A DNA stretch of 6,881 nt. Source: Acidiferrobacteraceae bacterium (GTDB taxonomy: Bacteria; Pseudomonadota; Gammaproteobacteria; Arenicellales; UBA868). A model generated the notes under the pieces. It saw nothing but the letters and a program-made list of their open reading frames with translations, did no database searches and was not told the DNA's origin. The stretch is from NCBI GenBank assembly GCA_002713825.1, contig PAUU01000041.1, forward strand, positions 7,512 to 14,392, read 5' to 3'. Made by a program: the position numbers and the translations under genes. Shown piece by piece: positions 6,525 to 6,881 of the stretch. The stretch's first letter is position 1; every line of letters begins with the position of its first letter.

Positions 6525-6533
6525 GGTCTGACC
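6525..6533. promoter_or_regulatory. Candidate FadR-subfamily (GlcC-like) operator
   Basis: GGTC-T-GACC is a perfect inverted repeat, within TGGTCTGACCT. This is the half-site arrangement of FadR-type GntR regulators, the family of GlcC, PdhR, LldR and FadR. It lies 67 bases before the glcD TTG at 6458 and about -50 to -60 from the weak candidate promoter, where an activator could act. It is also upstream of the divergent cupin gene. The regulator itself is not in the window, so the assignment to GlcC rests on context. Confidence 0.45.
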
Positions 6534-6599
6534 TCATGCTGGCAGCCAAAGAGACCTTTCGTTATGCTGTCGGCGTCCAGCAGTCTTACCCGCCACCTC

Positions 6600-6881
6600 A
6601 TGACCGATCCTGCCTCTCTTATCCAATCTCTCAAGATGACACCGCATCCGGAGGGGGGCCATTTTGCAGAGACGTTTCGCGCGGACGATAGCTCTGCGAG
6701 TTTGATCTTCTACCTTCTCGGAAACGACGAAAGATCACATTGGCACCGGCTCACCAAAGATGAACTCCTTCACTTCTATGATGGAGACCCAATGAGCGTC
6801 CTGTTGTCACCAGACGGAGTATCGATTCAGAGAAAAACGTGGGGACGCGATGCAGTCGACAACGAGGCCTACCACCTGATC
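6600..6881 (+). CDS. DUF985 / cupin_5 family protein, N-terminal part (3' end outside window)
   Basis: 94 codons are open to the right edge without a stop. The segment LIQSLKMTPHPEGGHFAETFR (residues 7-27) and SLIFYLL, SHWHRLTKDELLHFYDGDPMSVLL (35-69) match the DUF985/cupin_5 family, small beta-barrel proteins with a conserved HPEGG start and an H-W-H-R...DE...H-F-Y-x-G-D-P core. His47, His49, Glu55 and His58 are candidate metal or ligand residues. The family's function is not established. ATG 6600 places the conserved domain right at the N-terminus; an in-frame ATG at 6564 with a purine-rich AAAGAGA upstream would add 12 residues and cannot be excluded. An in-frame TAA at 6507 limits any further extension. 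It diverges from glcD, so the two may share the intergenic operator, but a role in glycolate metabolism is only a guess. Confidence 0.8.
   Translation, partial: MTDPASLIQSLKMTPHPEGGHFAETFRADDSSASLIFYLLGNDERSHWHRLTKDELLHFYDGDPMSVLLSPDGVSIQRKTWGRDAVDNEAYHLI

Noticed and set aside
1..6881. Search for mobile elements, CRISPR arrays, defence genes or riboswitches
   Set aside because: No direct repeat array, transposase, integrase or recognisable riboswitch leader was found; gene spacing and composition look like core chromosome.

Overview
The window looks like ordinary chromosomal sequence from a gammaproteobacterium. The glycolate oxidase subunits GlcD, GlcE and GlcF resemble the Escherichia coli proteins in length and key motifs, L13 is the usual 142 residues and is paired with S9, and the single tRNA gene encodes its own CCA end. 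The base composition is moderately GC-rich by eye. No transposase, integrase, CRISPR array, phage gene or toxin-antitoxin pair was seen. The taxonomic call is an inference from protein resemblance only.

Layout, left to right. The 3' end of a plus-strand YbaK/EbsC-type aminoacyl-tRNA deacylase gene enters from the left edge (to 339). It faces a minus-strand tRNA-Gln(CUG) gene (351-424) tail to tail. Everything from there to 6458 is on the minus strand. In transcription order it is glcD (6458-4983), glcE (4981-3914), glcF (3911-2697), a gap of about 170 bp with a good promoter, rplM (2529-2101), rpsI (2042-1644), a gap of about 170 bp with a short dyad and a candidate promoter, a ureohydrolase of the agmatinase/guanidinobutyrase type (1470-469), and the tRNA. 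A plus-strand gene for a DUF985 (cupin_5) protein diverges from glcD and runs off the right edge.

How the genes work together. GlcD (FAD), GlcE (FAD-binding domain) and GlcF (two 4Fe-4S clusters plus CCG domains) are the three subunits of membrane-associated glycolate dehydrogenase, which oxidises glycolate to glyoxylate and passes electrons to the respiratory chain. The genes are separated by 1 and 2 bases, so they form a translationally coupled operon. A perfect GGTC-T-GACC palindrome in the glcD/cupin intergenic region has the shape of a FadR-subfamily (GntR) operator and may bind a GlcC-like regulator encoded elsewhere. rplM-rpsI is the standard ribosomal protein pair. The ureohydrolase probably releases urea from a guanidino compound, and its substrate cannot be fixed by reading the sequence.

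I did not find an undescribed system. The points worth a second look are the candidate GlcC/FadR operator, non-ATG starts on glcD and rpsI, the unresolved ureohydrolase substrate, and the dyad upstream of it.
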